Shown here: positions 6,038 through 6,175 of the stretch, in pieces
Layout of the letters: every line of letters starts with the position of its first letter
Numbering within the stretch: position 1 is the stretch's first letter
From: Anaerolineales bacterium
GTDB taxonomy: Bacteria; Chloroflexota; Anaerolineae; Anaerolineales; UBA11657
Length of the DNA stretch: 6,175 nucleotides
Assembly (NCBI GenBank): GCA_947503585.1
Contig: CANNEJ010000100.1
Location: forward strand, 1 to 6,175
Direction of reading: 5' to 3'
The notes under the pieces: generated by a model
What the model was told of the DNA's origin: nothing
Database searches by the model: none
What the model saw: the letters and a program-made list of their open reading frames with translations, nothing else
Program-made: the position numbers and the translations under genes

Positions 6038-6175
6038 TGCCTGGCGCACTTCTTGTGCAGTTTTTCCGCGCACACCCGTAACCGCGGGCAAAGCCCCAGC
6101 TGGCGGTGGACAAACCTTGCCGGCAAATGCCGGATTGCAGACTAAATGCGTCGCAATTTGCCAACAACCCGCACA

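Larger units (their letters stand above)
5950..6175. other. Leader region of the small membrane gene; upstream edge of window
   Basis: No gene is firmly supported here. A minus-strand frame is open from the window edge to a TGA at 6017-6019 (52 codons, ending QAFTISTY). It could be the tail of a gene starting outside the window, but it contains several cysteines, has no recognisable motif, and uses G or C at the third codon position in fewer than half of its codons. A perfect 10-base palindrome TTGCCGGCAA (6117-6126) overlaps a hairpin CCGGCA-AA-TGCCGG (6120-6133), which might belong to a terminator or operator. Confidence 0.4.

Noticed and set aside
5919..6167. Minus-strand 82-codon frame overlapping the start of the small membrane gene
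   Set aside because: It overlaps the well-supported ATG and ribosome binding site at 5949-5960, has no motif, and ends inside the membrane gene.

Overview
This is a GC-rich bacterial window in which every gene I can support reads on the minus strand, so transcription runs from the right end to the left. GTG and TTG starts, overlapping gene ends and the gene families are typical of a free-living bacterium. I cannot assign a phylum: the two-component pair and the ATP-grasp gene have the look of Chloroflexota or Proteobacteria sequences, but nothing here decides it. I see no rRNA, tRNA, CRISPR array, transposase or phage gene.

Layout from right to left (direction of transcription). 6175-5950 is a leader with a good ribosome binding site, a weak promoter candidate and a short palindrome. 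5949-5548 encodes a small two-helix membrane protein with a Met/His-rich loop. 5547-5252 is a non-coding gap with an AT-rich patch and a long inverted repeat that could end the small gene's transcript. 5251-4562 and 4562-3231 are an OmpR/PhoB-type response regulator and its HAMP-containing sensor histidine kinase; the stop and start codons overlap by one base. 3230-2936 is a second non-coding gap. It holds two GC-rich hairpins and, on the plus strand, a good match to a sigma-54 (-24/-12) promoter that faces no visible gene. 2935-1 is a compact run of four genes: a SRAP/YedK abasic-site shield protein, a class I PLP aminotransferase of the kynurenine/methionine aminotransferase type, a 123-residue protein of unknown function, and the N-terminal 235 residues of an ATP-grasp ligase that runs off the left edge.

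How they may work together. The two-component pair is a normal phospho-relay with all catalytic residues present. The small membrane protein just upstream may be its target or an accessory sensor, which is inference from position and composition. In the left block the spacings are +13, -13 and -26 bases, which implies co-transcription and probably translational coupling. The aminotransferase, unknown protein and ATP-grasp ligase could form a small amino-acid modification or ligation module; the SRAP gene is probably an unrelated co-transcribed repair gene. The items most worth a second look are the orphan sigma-54-like site, the long hairpin at 5457-5529, and the aminotransferase/unknown/ATP-grasp trio.
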